Positions 7,392 through 16,718 of a DNA stretch of 64,000 bases are shown piece by piece (the stretch's first letter is position 1; each line of letters opens with the position of its first letter). Position numbers and translations under genes: made by a program. The stretch comes from Actinocrinis sp035605935 (GTDB lineage: Bacteria; Actinomycetota; Actinomycetes; Streptomycetales; Catenulisporaceae), in assembly GCF_035605935.1 (NCBI RefSeq), contig NZ_DATNGK010000128.1, positions 1 through 64,000 on the forward strand, read 5' to 3'. The notes under the pieces were generated by a model, which worked only from the letters and a program-made list of their open reading frames with translations, was not told the DNA's origin and ran no database searches.

Positions 7392-9005
7392 TCAGTCCGC
7401 TGAGTCCCGATCTTGGCCCGCGTCGGCCGCCGCGGCTGCGTCTGCGGTTGAACCGGACACGCGACCGGAGCTGCCCGGATCACGCGCGGGAAGCAGGGCT
7501 TGAACGGCGGTGATCGTGTCGGCGTCCGCGGCGTCCTTATCGGGCCGGTAACGCAGCACGCGGGCGAAGCGCAGCGCTACCCCGCCGGGGTAGCGCGGGC
7601 TGACTTGGACGCCGTCAAGCTCGATCTCGACGACCAGTTCCGGTCGCAGGTACACGGTCCAGTCGGTGCGGCGTTGCTCCAGCTTAGGGAATTGCTCGGT
7701 CTGCCAGGCCAGCAGCTCATCGGTGAGGCCCTTAAAGGTCTTGCCGACCATGATCGGCGGGCCACCGTCCGGATCACGAGCCCCGAGGTGCAGGTTGGAG
7801 AGCAGGCCGGTGCGGCGTCCGTGGCCCCACTCCGCGGCGAGAACGACCAGATCCAGGGTGTGCACCGGCTTGACCTTCTGCCAGGAGCGCCCGCGCCGGC
7901 CGGCCGCGTAGACAGCGTCCAGCGCCTTGACCATGACGCCTTCGTGTCCGGCTGTCAGCGCCGTCGCGAGCAGGTTCTGCGCCTCGTCCTGGCTCGGCCG
8001 GTACGCGCCGGGAATGACGTACGGCTCGGCGACGCGCCGCAAAGCGGCCTGCCGCTCGGTCAGCGGTGCGTCGAGCAGGTCCACGCCGTCGAGGTGCAGG
8101 CAGTCGAAGAAGTACGGCCGCAACAGCAGATCGCGCTCAGACGTGGCGCCGAAGCGGCTCATCGTCTCCTGGAACGGCCGCGGGCGACCGTCATCGGTCA
8201 GCGCCAAAGTCTCGCCGTCGAGCACCACGGTCTCGCAGGGCAGCGCGCGGACCAGTTCGACGAGCTCTGGCACGCTCGTGGTGATCTCTCGCAGCGTCCG
8301 GGTGTAGATGTTGACCTGCTGGCCGCTGCGGTGCACCTGAATCCGCGCGCCGTCCAGCTTGTACTCGACGCTCACGTCACCGAGTTCGGCGAGCGCCGCG
8401 GGGAGGGACTCGGCCGGTGAGGCGAGCATCGGGCGGATCGGCCGGCCTATTTGCAGGGTGAACGCGGCCAGCGCGTCCGGGCCGCGGTGCAGCGCGGCCT
8501 CGGCGGTGTCCGGCAGCGAACCGGAGAGCATGAAGGCCCTGCGAACCAGCTCGCCGGGCACCTGCGCGGCTTTCGCGACGGCGTCGAGCATGACGCCCTC
8601 CAGCGCGCCCTGCCGCAGCTCGCCGGTGAGCAGCCGCAGCAGGAAGTTCTGCTCCTCGGCGGTGGCGGCGCGCAGCAGCGAGCCGAGCAGATCGCCGCGG
8701 CGCCCGCGCGAGCCGGTACCCGAGGTCCCCGCGAGGCTTTCCAGGGTCTTATCCACCTCGCCGACGGTTAGCGTGGGCGCGTCGGCAGGTGGCGCGTCGA
8801 GCTGGACCAGAGTGCGCCATCCGGTGCCGAAGCGGCCCTGCAAAGGCACCCCGACCAGGAATGCCGCGACGACGCGTACAGCGACCGGGGCGTCAGCATC
8901 CGAGACGGCGGCGCGAAGTACGCCGGCGAGCGCGTCGACCTTGGCCAGGCGTGACCGGGTCGCCGCGACGGCGGCGGAGACCTGGACAACCTCGGCGAAC
9001 AGCAT
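7392..9005 (-). CDS. ligB: ATP-dependent DNA ligase (mycobacterial LigB type)
   Basis: 537-residue ATP-dependent DNA ligase. An N-terminal helical DNA-binding domain (1-195) leads into the nucleotidyltransferase domain with the adenylated Lys in motif I, VEYKLDGARIQVHR (Lys216). Further motifs are VVLDGETLAL, EGVMVKALDAVYAAG and WQKVKP, followed by a C-terminal OB-fold with LRPELVVEIELDGVQ. It would join nicks in repair as a supplement to the NAD-dependent replicative ligase, which is not in the window. Length fits the mycobacterial LigB family (about 500 residues). The Ala-rich C-terminal tail after RYRPDKDAADA appears dispensable. Confidence 0.92.
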   Translation of the reverse strand: MLFAEVVQVSAAVAATRSRLAKVDALAGVLRAAVSDADAPVAVRVVAAFLVGVPLQGRFGTGWRTLVQLDAPPADAPTLTVGEVDKTLESLAGTSGTGSRGRRGDLLGSLLRAATAEEQNFLLRLLTGELRQGALEGVMLDAVAKAAQVPGELVRRAFMLSGSLPDTAEAALHRGPDALAAFTLQIGRPIRPMLASPAESLPAALAELGDVSVEYKLDGARIQVHRSGQQVNIYTRTLREITTSVPELVELVRALPCETVVLDGETLALTDDGRPRPFQETMSRFGATSERDLLLRPYFFDCLHLDGVDLLDAPLTERQAALRRVAEPYVIPGAYRPSQDEAQNLLATALTAGHEGVMVKALDAVYAAGRRGRSWQKVKPVHTLDLVVLAAEWGHGRRTGLLSNLHLGARDPDGGPPIMVGKTFKGLTDELLAWQTEQFPKLEQRRTDWTVYLRPELVVEIELDGVQVSPRYPGGVALRFARVLRYRPDKDAADADTITAVQALLPARDPGSSGRVSGSTADAAAAADAGQDRDSAD

Positions 9006-9086
9006 GGTCCTATGGTGCCGCCCGGCACTGACAAATGGCTCGCGCCCCGGGAAATGCGCTGGTCAGTCGGCTGGCAGCGAGGTTGG

Positions 9087-9563
9087 CTACGACGAGGCGA
9101 GTCGGCCGAGAGAATCGCCGGTGAGCCGGAAGATGGTCCACTCGTCCATCGGTACCGCGCCGAGCGACTTGTAGAAGCCGATCGACGGCTCGTTCCAGTC
9201 GAGCACCGCCCACTCGACCCGGCCGCAGCCACGCTCGACAGCGATCTGCGCCAGCCGCGTGAGCAGTGCGCGGCCGTGTCCCTCGCCGCGGGCGTGCGGC
9301 TTGACGTACAAGTCCTCCAGGTAGATGCCGTGCCGGCCGAGCCAAGTGGAGAAGTTGAGGAACCACATCGCGAAGCCCACCGCTTCACCGGTGTCATCGT
9401 TCTCGGCGATGAGCGCGTACACGGCCGGGTGCTCACCGAACAGCGCAGTGCGAAGGTGCGCCTCCGTGGCGGTCACCTCGTGTGGCGCGCGCTCGTACTC
9501 GGCCAGCTCGCGGACCATAGAGAGGATGGCCGGTACGTCATCCGGCGTAGCGGTTCTGATCAT
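9087..9563 (-). CDS. GNAT-family N-acetyltransferase
   Basis: 158 residues, a single acetyltransferase domain. The acetyl-CoA binding motif A is LYVKPHARGEGHGRALLTRLAQIA (R/QxxGxG/A form), preceded by a strand containing GFAMWFLNFSTW. The closing segment is FYKSLGAVPMDEW. The FNFSTWLGRHGIYLEDLYV pattern resembles diamine (spermidine/spermine-type) acetyltransferases, but the substrate is not proven. Its ATG overlaps the stop of the MFS gene by 4 bases, so the two are translationally coupled; export plus acetylation of one compound would be a sensible pairing. Confidence 0.87.
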   Translation of the reverse strand: MIRTATPDDVPAILSMVRELAEYERAPHEVTATEAHLRTALFGEHPAVYALIAENDDTGEAVGFAMWFLNFSTWLGRHGIYLEDLYVKPHARGEGHGRALLTRLAQIAVERGCGRVEWAVLDWNEPSIGFYKSLGAVPMDEWTIFRLTGDSLGRLASS

Positions 9564-10873
9564 CGTTCAAGGGTAACCGGCGCTTCCTGCGGGCGTAGCG
9601 CCGAGGCTGCGAGTGCGACGGCCAGGACCAGCACGACCGGGATCGCGAGCGCCGTGGGCAGGCCGACCACTTCCGCGGCTCCGCCAATGACGATCGGCCC
9701 GATGATGAATCCGATGAAACCGAGACTGGCGACCCGCGCGATCGCCTCGCCCGCACGTGCCGGATCACGCGTGCCGGCCGTGGAGAACACTTGCGGCACG
9801 ATGCATGACAGCCCCGCGCCCAGGCATGCGAAGCCGATCACACCGGCGATCGGTGAGTTGACGAGCAATCCCGCGGCGAGCCCAGCGGAGGCGAGGACGC
9901 CGCAGCCGCGAACGAGCCGGACCGGCCCGAATCGCGCGGTGAGCCGGTCGCCGACGAGCCGGCCCGCCGTCATCGCGATGGAGAACGCGGCGTACGCGAT
10001 GGCCGCGAATCCGGCGCTGGTGTGCAGGTTGTCGCGCAGATAGACCGCGCTCCAGTCCGCCGCCGCGCCCTCTCCGACCAAGCAGCAGAAGGCGAGTGCG
10101 CCGAGGAAGAGGACAGCACTGGACGGAGCGAGGAACGCGTGCAGACGGGCGAGGAGCGATGGCGGCGTGGGCGGTCGAAGGGAATCAGATTGCTGAGATG
10201 GCAGAGGCGCGGCGGCTGGCGGGGATGCGTTAGACGGCGTAACAGCCCGCTGCGATAGTGCCCAGCGAGATGACAGGCTCACGCCGAGCACGACGACGCC
10301 GGTGACAGTTGCGAAGCTCGCCGCTGGCCCGAGCCCGGCGCGCGCGTATAAGCCGCCGAGCGCTGCGCCGATGAAGCCGCCGATGCTGTACACGGCGTGA
10401 AAGGACGAGATGATCGGCCGCCCCCACGCGCGCTGCACCTCGACCGCATTCGCGTTCATCGCAACGTTGAGCGTGCCGTGCACGGCTCCGAAGCCGAACA
10501 GCGCCAGCACGAGCAACGGCAGGTTCGGCGCGAACGCCGGGCCGAGCAGTATCGCGCCGTCAACGAGCGCGGCGGGGAGCATCACGCGCCGGCTGCCGTA
10601 CCGGTCCACCAGCCGACCGACCGCCTGCATGCCGACGATCGCTCCGGCGGCGAAGGCGAGCAGGGCCAGGCTGAGCTGGCCGTCGCTGACGCCCAGCCGC
10701 TGTTTGACGGCCGGGATCCGCGAGGTCCAGGAGCCGAGGATCACGCCGTAGAGGAGAAAGAGCAGCGCGACCGCGATCCGGGCACGTCGGAGCGGGTGCT
10801 CGTTCAGGGATCGCAAAGCCCTGAGCGATCTCATGCCGAACGCCACACGCGGCGTGGCGTCGGTCTTGGTCAT
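9560..10873 (-). CDS. MFS transporter
   Basis: Major facilitator superfamily permease of about 437 residues with 12 predicted helices in two halves. Signature loops are visible: VGRLVDRYGSRRVMLP between helices 2 and 3 of the first half and VGDRLTARFGPVRLV in the second. It resembles the FucP/YbjJ-like proton-coupled sugar or inner-membrane MFS subgroup; the substrate is unknown. I place the start at ATG 10873 (MTKTDATPRV); an in-frame ATG at 10903 is the alternative, and neither has a strong ribosome site. It shares an operon with the downstream acetyltransferase gene (4-base overlap). Confidence 0.82.
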   Translation of the reverse strand: MTKTDATPRVAFGMRSLRALRSLNEHPLRRARIAVALLFLLYGVILGSWTSRIPAVKQRLGVSDGQLSLALLAFAAGAIVGMQAVGRLVDRYGSRRVMLPAALVDGAILLGPAFAPNLPLLVLALFGFGAVHGTLNVAMNANAVEVQRAWGRPIISSFHAVYSIGGFIGAALGGLYARAGLGPAASFATVTGVVVLGVSLSSRWALSQRAVTPSNASPPAAAPLPSQQSDSLRPPTPPSLLARLHAFLAPSSAVLFLGALAFCCLVGEGAAADWSAVYLRDNLHTSAGFAAIAYAAFSIAMTAGRLVGDRLTARFGPVRLVRGCGVLASAGLAAGLLVNSPIAGVIGFACLGAGLSCIVPQVFSTAGTRDPARAGEAIARVASLGFIGFIIGPIVIGGAAEVVGLPTALAIPVVLVLAVALAASALRPQEAPVTLER

Positions 10874-10978
10874 CCGGTCACGGTAGCGCGTGGCGTTCGG
10901 CATGAGTATCGAAAAAGGAGGACGGTCAGGCAGTCAGCTGGTCAGACAGTCAACTGGCCGGGCAGGCGCGGGCGGTGG

Positions 10979-12904
10979 TTACGAGGTCGAGCAGGCGGCT
11001 CCATTGAGTGTGAAGGCGGTGGGCACCGCGTCGCTGCTCGTCCAGGTGCCTTGCCAGCCGACCGAGACGGTTCCTCCGGGACTGATCGTCGCGTCGTAGG
11101 CGACATTCGTCGCGGTGACCGCCTCTCCGCTTTGCGTCACTGTCGCGCTCCAGGCGTTGGTCACTTTCTGGTCGCCCGGGTAAGTGAACTTCAGTGTCCA
11201 GCCGTTGATCGTCGACGTGCCGGTGTTCTTGAGGGTCACGTTCGCGACGAAGCCGCCGGGCCACTCGCTGGCCTTGGCGTAGGACACGTTGCACGTCGCG
11301 CCGCCGGTGCTCGCGCTCGGCGAGGGCGAAGCGGACGGCGAAGACGACGGTGAGGATGAAGGCGAGGAGGACGGGGATGCGGACGGCGAGGAGGACGGGC
11401 TCGTGCTCGGACTCGCCGAGGGGCTGCCGGAGCTACCGCTGCCCGAGATCACGTACGTGACCAGTGAGCGCGCCGGAACGCTCGCGCTAAACGCACCGCC
11501 GGTGACCGGGATCGCCGTCTGCGCGGCCGCGTTGTTCGAGCCGTTGGTCAGCACCGGGGTAGCCGTTCCACTCGTGATCCCGGCGTTCTGCAGCGAGTAC
11601 GAGACCGAGTCGGCGCTGTTCGCCGTGTTGAGTACGACCACTGCGACGGTGCCGTCAGTGTTCTTGTACGCGCTGAGTTGCAGGCCGGTGTCCGAGGTGG
11701 TCGTGCCGATCCGGGTGGCTCCGGGGTGGATGTAGCGGCTGTAGTTGGCGAAGGCCCAGAGCCGGCCGGTCGGGAGCACCGAGGAGCCGTTGATCTCCAG
11801 CAGGCCCTCGTTGTCACCGTTCTCGGACGGGGTCGTGCTGCCCCACCAGTACAGGAACGCACCCAGGTTCGCGCCGGTCAGGCCTTGGTAGATGTGCTGC
11901 GCCCAGGTGAAGCCGGAGGCGTCGCTGCCGTCGTCCCAGGCCGAGTTGAATCCGTCAAAGGTGGACCACTCGGTCTGCCAGGCCGGCTTGCTCCAACCGG
12001 ATAGCGGCGAGGTGGGCGCGGCGGTGTAGCCGTGGCTGGTGAGCACCTTGGTGTAGGAGTTTGCGGTCGAGTCGGCCGCGATGGCCGAAGCGTACTGACT
12101 CGCGTAGTCCCAGCCCTCGGTGGCGCAGCACTCCAGCTGGGTGGACAGGCCCGAGTTCGCCAGCGCGGGGCCGAGATTGTCGAGCAGCTGCGCGGTCTGC
12201 GACGGGCTCAGCTGCATGCTGTCATAGCTCGTTGAAAGGTTGGCCTCGTTTTCGGGGCCGAGATAGGTCAGCGGGATGCCCGCGGCCGCGTAGTCCTTGG
12301 CGTACTGGACGAGGTAGTTCGAGTACGCCTGCACCCAGCTGCCGCTGCTGCACGTGGCGCCGGTCAGTCCGCAGATCGCTCCACCGTTGCTGGTGGAGTT
12401 GTTGGTCTTCATGAACGCGGGGGCGCTCCAGGCGTCAGCGAATACGTTGTTGACGCCGTAGAGGCTCTTGATCTGCTGGGCGAACCACAGCTGGCCCTGG
12501 TCCTGGTTGATCGAGGCGAGCGACTGGTACGCCGGTGCGGCAGTGGGGCTTCCCGGGGAGGTGGGCTCGATGGTGCTACCCGAATCGGCGCTGATCTCGT
12601 TGCGCAGCATGGTCAGTCCGGCGCCGGAGGTCGGGCTGTAGAGCAGGCTGAGCACCTGCTGCTGAACCGAGGCGGAGGCGCTCATGACCGTGGACGCTTC
12701 ACCGAAGGCCTCGGAGGCGCCGAATCCGGTGATGTTCTGAAAGGTCGTCGATCCGTTGATCGTCACGGTTCCGGCGGCGTACGCCGGGTGCGACTGTGAC
12801 ACGACGATGGTCAAGCCGCTGGCGACGAGCAACACGGCGAGCGGGGCGCGTACCGCGTTCCAGCGGCGCGCCGTGATGTGGGCAACCTGTTGTGACGGGG
12901 ACAC
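10979..12904 (-). CDS. Secreted GH30 glycanase with C-terminal CBM2
   Basis: 641-residue secreted polysaccharide hydrolase. A signal peptide (RRWNAVRAPLAVLLVASGLT) ends near AYA-AG. A GH30 (beta/alpha)8 domain follows, beginning ITGFGASEAFGE. Its acid/base is Glu220 in GPENEA and its nucleophile Glu312 in WQTEWSTF. Next come a GH30-type beta side domain (about 380-490), a Ser/Pro linker, and a family 2 carbohydrate-binding module (about 538-641, with the two Cys residues and exposed Trp residues). GH30 members act as glucuronoxylanases, beta-1,6-galactanases or fucosidases; CBM2 indicates binding to cellulose or xylan. GTG start at 12904, with GAAGGGAGGG about 11 bases upstream. Confidence 0.92.
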   Translation of the reverse strand: MSPSQQVAHITARRWNAVRAPLAVLLVASGLTIVVSQSHPAYAAGTVTINGSTTFQNITGFGASEAFGEASTVMSASASVQQQVLSLLYSPTSGAGLTMLRNEISADSGSTIEPTSPGSPTAAPAYQSLASINQDQGQLWFAQQIKSLYGVNNVFADAWSAPAFMKTNNSTSNGGAICGLTGATCSSGSWVQAYSNYLVQYAKDYAAAGIPLTYLGPENEANLSTSYDSMQLSPSQTAQLLDNLGPALANSGLSTQLECCATEGWDYASQYASAIAADSTANSYTKVLTSHGYTAAPTSPLSGWSKPAWQTEWSTFDGFNSAWDDGSDASGFTWAQHIYQGLTGANLGAFLYWWGSTTPSENGDNEGLLEINGSSVLPTGRLWAFANYSRYIHPGATRIGTTTSDTGLQLSAYKNTDGTVAVVVLNTANSADSVSYSLQNAGITSGTATPVLTNGSNNAAAQTAIPVTGGAFSASVPARSLVTYVISGSGSSGSPSASPSTSPSSSPSASPSSSPSSSPSSSPSASPSPSASTGGATCNVSYAKASEWPGGFVANVTLKNTGTSTINGWTLKFTYPGDQKVTNAWSATVTQSGEAVTATNVAYDATISPGGTVSVGWQGTWTSSDAVPTAFTLNGAACSTS

Positions 12905-13081
12905 GGCGGCGCGCCCTCCCTTCTCGTCGGCCGACCGGACCTGATGTCTGATCAGCCAATTGAGAAGTTACGAAGGGCGCCGCGGGGACTCAACGAGAAG
13001 CGCTTTACGGGCCGAGTACGACCTGCACAGCCGTGAATCTTTCACGCGCGGGCGGCAGCGGGCGGCCGTGGCGCGCCTTGA

Positions 13082-13414
13082 TCAGGACCCGAACTTCCAC
13101 AGCACGCCGTGCCCGGACGCCGAGCGCAGGGTGAGAAACGCGAAGATGGCGAGATCCGCGACGCCGAGCGCGATCGCCAGCACGGCGCGGCCGCGGCGCG
13201 GGTTGGCGCCGCGCAGGGCGGCGATGCCGAGGCCGATCGCGAGCGGGCCGAGGATGAGGTTGCCGACGAGCAGTCCGACGAGTCCGCTGATGAATGCGAC
13301 GACGGACTTGCCGCTGTTGTCGCGCGCCTCGCTGCGCGATTCGTTGCGGGCGGCGCTGTTCGGGTCGGCGGGACGGTTCGACGAGACGACGCGGTTGGAC
13401 GCGAGATCAGCCAC
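13082..13414 (-). CDS. Small DUF4190-like membrane protein
   Basis: 110 residues: a hydrophilic N-terminus of about 35 residues, then two membrane helices around a GLGIAALRGANPRRGRA loop. That loop is the signature of small DUF4190-type proteins (G-x-A-L-x-G-x-x-R-R-G). GTG start at 13414 overlaps the stop of the 61-residue gene upstream, so the two form a coupled pair. Function unknown; members are often next to envelope or regulatory genes. Confidence 0.7.
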   Translation of the reverse strand: MADLASNRVVSSNRPADPNSAARNESRSEARDNSGKSVVAFISGLVGLLVGNLILGPLAIGLGIAALRGANPRRGRAVLAIALGVADLAIFAFLTLRSASGHGVLWKFGS

Positions 13415-13592
13415 GACGCACCCCCTTGCGGAAGAAGTTGAAGCTGCTGTTGGACAGGGCGGTACGGGCCGCGAACAGGAGCAGCCAGCCGCCGATCAGC
13501 GCCGTGAGCGCGAGCGCGACGGGCGCGGTGACGAGCGACAAGGCGCCCATGATCAGGGCGAACAAGGCAATTCCCGCCATCAGAAGAATCAT
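13407..13592 (-). CDS. 61-residue membrane protein
   Basis: A short protein that is almost entirely two hydrophobic helices (MILLMAGIALFALIMGALSL; ALALTALIGGWLLLFAA) with a basic C-terminus (FFRKGVRRG). I chose ATG 13592 because GGGAAGGTGG precedes it by 4-5 bases; the frame is open further upstream but that extension looks non-coding. The 8-base overlap with the DUF4190-like gene indicates coupling. No recognised family. Confidence 0.6.
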   Translation of the reverse strand: MILLMAGIALFALIMGALSLVTAPVALALTALIGGWLLLFAARTALSNSSFNFFRKGVRRG

Positions 13593-13726
13593 GGTTCCAC
13601 CTTCCCGGCCACGGTGCGGCCGGTCGTGGTTACGGCACCGAGCGAAACCGTAACAGTTGTTCACTGAAATCCAGGATACCCTGTCGAGGGTGAGAGAACA
13701 GTCGTTTACCGAGTGAGTTGGACCAC

Positions 13727-14581
13727 ATGAAGCACTCGCAGGCTGAGCACGCGGCGCCCGAGCCCGTCGATTCTGGGGCTGGGCTCGAGGTCAGGGCCGA
13801 GGCCGAGGCGGAAATCGAAGTCGAGGCGGGGATCGAGCTGTCGGGCGGCGTCCGCCAGGTTCGAAAGCAGCGCACCCGTCAGGCGCTGCTCGACGCTGCG
13901 CTTGAACTGCTTGAGCAGCAAAGCTTGAGCAGCCTCGGCCTGCGCGAGGTCACTCGCGCGGCGGGCATCGCCCCGGCGGCCTTCTACCGGCACTTTCCCG
14001 ACATGGCGACGCTCGGTGTCGCGCTCGTCGAGGCGTCCTTCGGGAGCCTGCGCGCCATGGTGCGGGAGATTCGCGCGCAGGGTGGCGATGTGGACGACGT
14101 GATCGGGCGCTCCGTCGACGTGATAGCCCAGCACGTGCATGAGCAGCCGGCGCACTTCCGCTTCCTGGCCCGCGAGCGGCACGGCGGGGTCGCGGCCGTC
14201 CGCGTCGCCATCGCTGCCGAACTGGACGGCTTCGTGCGCGACCTGGTCGAGGACCTTTCCGCGCAGCCGGAATCGGCCGGCTGGTCTGCAACGGAAGTTC
14301 GAGTACTGGCAGAGCTCTACGTCAATCACACGATGCTGACCGCGACGGCGATCCTGGAGGCGACGACCGGCGAGCCCCGGCTGGGGGTCGACCCGGGGTC
14401 GGGTGTCGATGCGACGAGCTCTCACGCCGGTGCCGAAGTCCGCGCGGGCGCCGATTCTGCGGCGCGGTATGAGGAACGGGTCATCTTGAATGCCGCGCGG
14501 ATGCAGCTGCGGCTCATCTCACTCGGCCGGCGGCACTGGCTCGAGGAACGCCCGGCCATCGAAGAACAGGATCGCGAATAG
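13727..14581 (+). CDS. TetR-family regulator (FabR-like)
   Basis: TetR-type repressor of about 284 residues. A disordered acidic leader (1-45) precedes the helix-turn-helix: KQRTRQALLDAALELLEQQ, then LGLREVTRAAGIAPAAFYRHFPD. The ligand domain contains HFRFLARERHGGVAAVR, which resembles the FabR/fatty-acid branch of TetR regulators. That similarity suggests control of lipid genes, but no such gene is adjacent. Start: ATG 13727; a TTG nine bases upstream is in frame. It is divergent from the two small membrane protein genes, its most likely targets besides itself. Confidence 0.85.
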   Translation: MKHSQAEHAAPEPVDSGAGLEVRAEAEAEIEVEAGIELSGGVRQVRKQRTRQALLDAALELLEQQSLSSLGLREVTRAAGIAPAAFYRHFPDMATLGVALVEASFGSLRAMVREIRAQGGDVDDVIGRSVDVIAQHVHEQPAHFRFLARERHGGVAAVRVAIAAELDGFVRDLVEDLSAQPESAGWSATEVRVLAELYVNHTMLTATAILEATTGEPRLGVDPGSGVDATSSHAGAEVRAGADSAARYEERVILNAARMQLRLISLGRRHWLEERPAIEEQDRE

Positions 14582-14648
14582 GAGTGGCGGCGATCGACCC
14601 AGCGGAGCTCACCGGCATGCGCCCACCGCTAACGACCGCAGCGCCGGC

Positions 14649-14752
14649 GGGACCTGATGGGCCGTAAGGTAACGCCGCAACTTCCACTCACCGGCCTCCG
14701 CATAACCGACAGCACCGTGAACCCGGGACCTGACGGGTCGTAAGGTAGCGCC
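14649..14752. repeat. Pair of 28-bp imperfect direct repeats
   Basis: The unit beginning GGGACCTGATGGGCCGTAAG (14649-14676) recurs at 14725-14752 as GGGACCTGACGGGTCGTAAG; 25 of 28 bases match. The copies start 76 bases apart. On the minus strand each can be read as RYLT..QVP, but in different frames, so this may be decayed coding sequence. The 650-base gap 14582-15231 holds no convincing gene; apart from these repeats it contains only the beta-glucosidase promoter and operator. Confidence 0.6.
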
Positions 14753-15008
14753 CGCTGCTGCCGGGGCTCGCACCGCGCAAGCGCCACACGGCTGCCGATC
14801 TGACGGTCCGACAGCTTGCGCTACCGCTGGTCGACGACCCCTCTCGGCGGCGACAAGCACCGACCATGGCGCTAAGCAACGGTGCACCCTCCCCCATCGC
14901 CTCATCCCGCGCGATTCGCGAGCACTTCGTCATCGCTGCGTCGCCGGTGCACAAGCGGTGCGAGTTTCATCTCGAGCCGCTGGTCGCACGCCCGTTCGCG
15001 GGACACGT

Positions 15009-15058
15009 TTGACAGCGGTGGTCCGTACCGGGATCCTGATCCCGTGAGAGCGCTCTCA
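15009..15058 (+). promoter_or_regulatory. Promoter and CebR-like operator upstream of beta-glucosidase
   Basis: The perfect 14-bp palindrome TGAGAGCGCTCTCA (15045-15058) differs at one position per arm from the cellobiose-repressor box TGGGAGCGCTCCCA known from Streptomyces. TTGACA at 15009-15014 is followed after 17 bases by GATCCT, a weak -10, which would place the operator over the transcription start. The 175-base distance to the start codon is long. The repressor gene (LacI family) is not in this window. Confidence 0.7.
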
Positions 15059-15231
15059 AGGTCGGCGCTCCGTACACGGCCACGCTCGCGTCACCGAGTT
15101 GGTCGGCGAATAATACGGTCAGTGGTCGGCCCACGACAGCGCGCTTTCCGTGAGCGCGACGACGCGGGGCTGTCGGGTGCGGCGCGGGGTGTTCCCGGCT
15201 GCGGTCGGGCCACCGGAAGAGGGGATTCCCC

Positions 15232-16677
15232 ATGACAGTCACCGCGGGAGCCGCCCGAGTCGGAGTAGGGACGCAGGGGGCCGCGGCGACCGCCGCTGCG
15301 CCGCGGCGTTTCCCGGCCGGCTTTCACTGGGGGGCGGCCTCGTCCTCCTACCAGATCGAGGGCGCCTGGAACGAGGACGGCCGCGGTCCGTCGATCTGGG
15401 ACACCTTCTCCCGTACGCCGGGCAAGGTGCGCAACGGGGACACCGGTGACGTGGCCATCGACCACTACCACCGCTACCGCGAGGACGTGCGGATCATGGC
15501 CGACCTCGGCCTGACCGCCTACCGTTTCTCCGTTGCCTGGCCGCGCATCCAGCCCACCGGCAGCGGCCCGGCCAACGCGCGGGGACTGGACTTCTATTCG
15601 CGGCTCGTTGACGAGCTGCTTTCATCCGGCATCACGCCGTTCCTCACGCTGTACCACTGGGATCTGCCGCAGGCGCTCGAAGACGAGGGCGGCTGGACCA
15701 ACCGGGAGACCGCGCTGCGCTTCGCCGATTACGCCGAGCACGTCGCGCGCCGGCTGGGCGACCGGGTCGAGTTCTGGACCACCCTGAACGAGCCGTGGTG
15801 CTCGGCCTATCTGGGATACAGCAGCGGAAAGCACGCTCCCGGCCGCATCGATCAGGCCGCGTCGCTGGCTGCGGTGCATCACCTCAATCTGGCCCACGGC
15901 CTCGGCGCGCAAGCGGTGCGTTCGGTCGTCGGCGAAGCGGCGCAGCTGTCCGTGACGCTCAACCTGTGTGCAGTGCGGGCGGCCAGTGACAGCCCCGAGG
16001 ACCAGGACGCGAAGCGGCGGATCGACGGCGTCGCGAACCGGCTGTTCCTCGACCCGATGCTGCGCGGCTTCTACCCGGCGGACGTGCTGGCGGACACCGC
16101 GGGACTCACCGACTGGTCGTTCGTGCGCGACGGCGATCCGGCTGCGATCAACGCCCGGATCGACGCCCTCGGCATCAACTACTACACGCCGCTGACCGTG
16201 GCGGCCCCCGACGGCAGCGGTCACGTGGAAGAAGTAACCGACCACCCGGGCTGTGGCGACCTGACCTACCCGCCGGTGGACCTGCCGCGCACCGTCATGG
16301 ACTGGCCGATCGACGCCGATGGTCTGCACGAACTGCTGCTGCGGGTGCACCGGGACTACGACGGCATCCCGATGATCATCACCGAGAACGGTATGGCGAA
16401 CGACGACTACATCGGCCCGACCGGCGAGGTGCGCGACCCGGAGCGGATCGCGTACGTGTCCGACCACATCGACGCCGCGGCGCGCGCGATCGAGGACGGC
16501 GTTGACCTGCGCGGATACTTCCAGTGGTCGCTGCACGACAACTTCGAGTGGGCGTACGGATACGGCAAGCGCTTCGGCATCGTGTACGTGGACTACCCGA
16601 CGCAGAAGCGGATCTTGAAGTCATCCGCGCACTGGTACCGCGACCTGATCGCGCAGGAGCGGGGTCTGGAGCAGTAG
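15232..16677 (+). CDS. GH1 beta-glucosidase
   Basis: 481-residue intracellular glycoside hydrolase family 1 enzyme without a signal peptide, hydrolysing terminal beta-glucose such as that of cellobiose. N-terminal signature FPAGFHWGAASSSYQIEGAW; acid/base Glu187 in TLNEPW; nucleophile Glu385 in ITENGM; substrate-binding YFQWSLHDNFEWAYGYGKRFG near the C-terminus. Length is standard. The CebR-like palindrome upstream predicts induction by cello-oligosaccharides. The enzyme would complete breakdown of sugars released outside the cell by hydrolases such as the nearby GH30-CBM2 protein. Confidence 0.96.
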   Translation: MTVTAGAARVGVGTQGAAATAAAPRRFPAGFHWGAASSSYQIEGAWNEDGRGPSIWDTFSRTPGKVRNGDTGDVAIDHYHRYREDVRIMADLGLTAYRFSVAWPRIQPTGSGPANARGLDFYSRLVDELLSSGITPFLTLYHWDLPQALEDEGGWTNRETALRFADYAEHVARRLGDRVEFWTTLNEPWCSAYLGYSSGKHAPGRIDQAASLAAVHHLNLAHGLGAQAVRSVVGEAAQLSVTLNLCAVRAASDSPEDQDAKRRIDGVANRLFLDPMLRGFYPADVLADTAGLTDWSFVRDGDPAAINARIDALGINYYTPLTVAAPDGSGHVEEVTDHPGCGDLTYPPVDLPRTVMDWPIDADGLHELLLRVHRDYDGIPMIITENGMANDDYIGPTGEVRDPERIAYVSDHIDAAARAIEDGVDLRGYFQWSLHDNFEWAYGYGKRFGIVYVDYPTQKRILKSSAHWYRDLIAQERGLEQ

Positions 16678-16718
16678 CACGAGCGGTAGCCGCGGCTGAA
16701 AAAGGGCTACGCAAATCC

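Noticed and set aside
14609..14954. Minus-strand frames of 88-98 codons in the gap before the beta-glucosidase
   Set aside because: No RBS, no family similarity, and direct repeats in different frames; treated as non-coding or decayed.
14882..15235. 117-codon plus-strand frame running into the beta-glucosidase start
   Set aside because: It overlaps the promoter and operator, is Arg/Ser-rich and has no domain.
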